From contig DCNF01000052.1 in the NCBI GenBank assembly GCA_002322035.1, positions 4,601-23,004 of the forward strand: a stretch of 18,404 bases of DNA, given 5' to 3'. Of this stretch, positions 17,391 to 18,404 are shown in pieces. Both the position numbers and the translations under genes were made by a program. Under the pieces are notes generated by a model, which saw nothing but the letters and a program-made list of their open reading frames with translations, had not been told where the DNA came from and made no database searches. This stretch comes from Geobacter sp. UBA1603. GTDB taxonomy: Bacteria; Desulfobacterota; Desulfuromonadia; Geobacterales; Pseudopelobacteraceae. Numbering within the stretch: position 1 is the stretch's first letter; each line of letters starts with the position of its first letter.

Positions 17391-18020
17391 TCAGGCTTTG
17401 ACGCTCTGCTTGATAAGGACAACGTTGTTACGGTGACCCGGAATCGCACCCTTGATAAGGAGCAGATTCTCGGCGTTATCGACACGGACGACCTGCAGAC
17501 GCTGTACCGTTACCCGCGCATTACCCATCTGTCCAGGCATTTTCTTGTTCTTAAAGACATGTGAGGGGGTTGCTGAAGCACCAATTGAGCCGGGTGCGCG
17601 ATGAAAGCGCGAGCCGTGGGAAGAACGGCCCCCTTTGAAGTTCCAGCGCTTGATGACACCCTGAAAACCCTTGCCGATGCTGGTTCCGGTAACATCGATG
17701 TAATCGCCCGGCTGGAACTGCTCGACAGTCAGCATATCGCCAACTGTAAGGTCGGCTGCTGAAGCAAGCTTCACTTCGCGCAGATACCGGAACACTCCTT
17801 TGCCGGCCTTCACACAGTGGCCGCGAAGCGGACCGGTTGCGGCAGCGGCATTAATCGGATCGAAACCGAGCTGCACAGCTGAATATCCATCGACATCAGT
17901 CGATTTTTTCTGAATTACGTAGCAGGGGCCGGCCTGAACAACCGTGACCGGAACCTTGGTGCCGTCTTCAAGAAATATCTGGGTCATACCCAGTTTTTTT
18001 CCAATGAGACCTTTCTTCAT
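17391..18020 (-). CDS. rplC: 50S ribosomal protein L3
   Basis: This 209-residue L3 begins [20 protein letters not shown] and carries [42 protein letters not shown], the loop that reaches the peptidyl-transferase centre. L3 is one of the two initiators of 50S assembly. At the position of E. coli Gln150, the target of methyltransferase PrmB, this protein has Ala (A148, in GSIGASATP), so it lacks that methylation site. The ATG at 18020 lies 30 nt after rpsJ. Confidence 0.98.
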   Translation of the reverse strand: MKKGLIGKKLGMTQIFLEDGTKVPVTVVQAGPCYVIQKKSTDVDGYSAVQLGFDPINAAAATGPLRGHCVKAGKGVFRYLREVKLASAADLTVGDMLTVEQFQPGDYIDVTGTSIGKGFQGVIKRWNFKGGRSSHGSRFHRAPGSIGASATPSHVFKNKKMPGQMGNARVTVQRLQVVRVDNAENLLLIKGAIPGHRNNVVLIKQSVKA

Positions 18021-18050
18021 GACACGTCCTATTCAGTCGTAATAATTGCG

Positions 18051-18359
18051 CTACAGTTTGATCTCAACATCAACGCCGGCGGACAGATCAAGCTTCATCA
18101 GTGCATCGACCGTCTGCTGGGTCGGGTCGAGAATATCGATCAGTCGTTTGTGGGTACGAATTTCAAACTGATCGCGCGACTTTTTGTCAACATGGGGGCC
18201 GCGAAGCACGCAGTACTTGTTGATGACAGTCGGGAGCGGAATCGGGCCGGCAACACGGGCGCCGGTTCTCTTTGCTGTCTCAACGATCTCTCCGACCGAA
18301 ACGTCAAGCAGTTTATGGTCATATGCCTTAAGGCGGATTCTGATCTTCTGGCTCTGCAT
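18051..18359 (-). CDS. rpsJ: 30S ribosomal protein S10
   Basis: This 102-residue S10 is a 30S head protein that also acts with NusB in antitermination. It begins [34 protein letters not shown] and includes [39 protein letters not shown]. The ATG at 18359 has GAGG 6 nt upstream. It starts the S10 block, only 22 nt after the end of tuf, so it is likely transcribed with the str-type genes upstream of the window. Confidence 0.99.
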   Translation of the reverse strand: MQSQKIRIRLKAYDHKLLDVSVGEIVETAKRTGARVAGPIPLPTVINKYCVLRGPHVDKKSRDQFEIRTHKRLIDILDPTQQTVDALMKLDLSAGVDVEIKL

Positions 18360-18381
18360 TGATATCCTCGTGATTTCCGGT

Positions 18382-18404
18382 TTATTCGATGATCGAGCTG
18401 ACGA
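18382..18404 (-). CDS. tuf: C-terminal end of elongation factor Tu (partial, cut by window edge)
   Basis: The last seven codons before the TAA at 18382-18384 read (V)-Val-Ser-Ser-Ile-Ile-Glu-stop, the first incomplete. This resembles the EF-Tu C-terminus, typically GAGVVxxIIE or similar. Its location directly upstream of rpsJ matches the common rpsL-rpsG-fusA-tuf-rpsJ order. Only a few residues are visible, so the identification rests mainly on position plus the short match. Confidence 0.7.

Noticed and set aside
18360..18381. S10 operon leader for L4-mediated attenuation
   Set aside because: Only 22 nt separate rpsJ from the tuf stop, too short for the E. coli-type leader.

Overview
This window is almost entirely a housekeeping locus: the S10-spc-alpha ribosomal protein superoperon, read right to left (minus strand) from about 18.4 kb down to about 3.3 kb. 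Protein resemblance points to a Gram-negative, moderate-GC bacterium. I think it is a Desulfuromonadales/Geobacter-Pelobacter type (former Deltaproteobacteria), based on the following: tuf lies directly upstream of rpsJ; secY, adk, map and rpmJ run on without infA; several ribosomal proteins are zinc-binding (C+) forms; and an NtrY/NtrX-type two-component system lies next door. The taxonomic call is inference, not a search result.

Layout on the minus strand, in transcription order: the last codons of tuf at the right edge; the S10 block (rpsJ, rplC, rplD, rplW, rplB, rpsS, rplV, rpsC, rplP, rpmC, rpsQ); the spc block (rplN, rplX, rplE, rpsN, rpsH, rplF, rplR, rpsE, rpmD, rplO, secY, adk, map, rpmJ); and the alpha block (rpsM, rpsK, rpsD, rpoA, rplQ). 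Gaps are about 6-60 nt, four gene junctions overlap, and I see no internal terminator, so it looks like one long transcription unit. It ends in a clear intrinsic terminator at 3317-3351. The genes supply 26 ribosomal proteins, the SecY translocon core, adenylate kinase, methionine aminopeptidase and the RNA polymerase alpha subunit. This couples ribosome building to transcription, membrane insertion and N-terminal processing.

Left of the terminator is one plus-strand gene, a YaaR/DUF327-family protein (2863-3318), convergent with rplQ. Divergent from it, on the minus strand, is a 738-residue membrane histidine kinase of NtrY architecture (428-2644). The receiver domain of its likely partner, an NtrX/NtrC-type regulator, follows and is cut by the left edge (1-258). 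The 218-nt divergent intergenic region carries two promoter-like sequences sharing a 10-bp motif in inverted orientation.

I found no mobile element, CRISPR array, defence system, tRNA or rRNA, and no convincing new multi-gene system. The observations most worth checking are: (1) start codons are skewed by subunit, with TTG used by S3, S4, S5 and S13 only, each behind a strong Shine-Dalgarno, and rpsE and rpsD sharing an identical 15-nt ribosome-binding module; (2) a small hairpin can hide the rpoA Shine-Dalgarno; (3) the YaaR gene and its mirrored promoter arrangement with ntrY; (4) five proteins of the operon carry zinc-knuckle cysteines.
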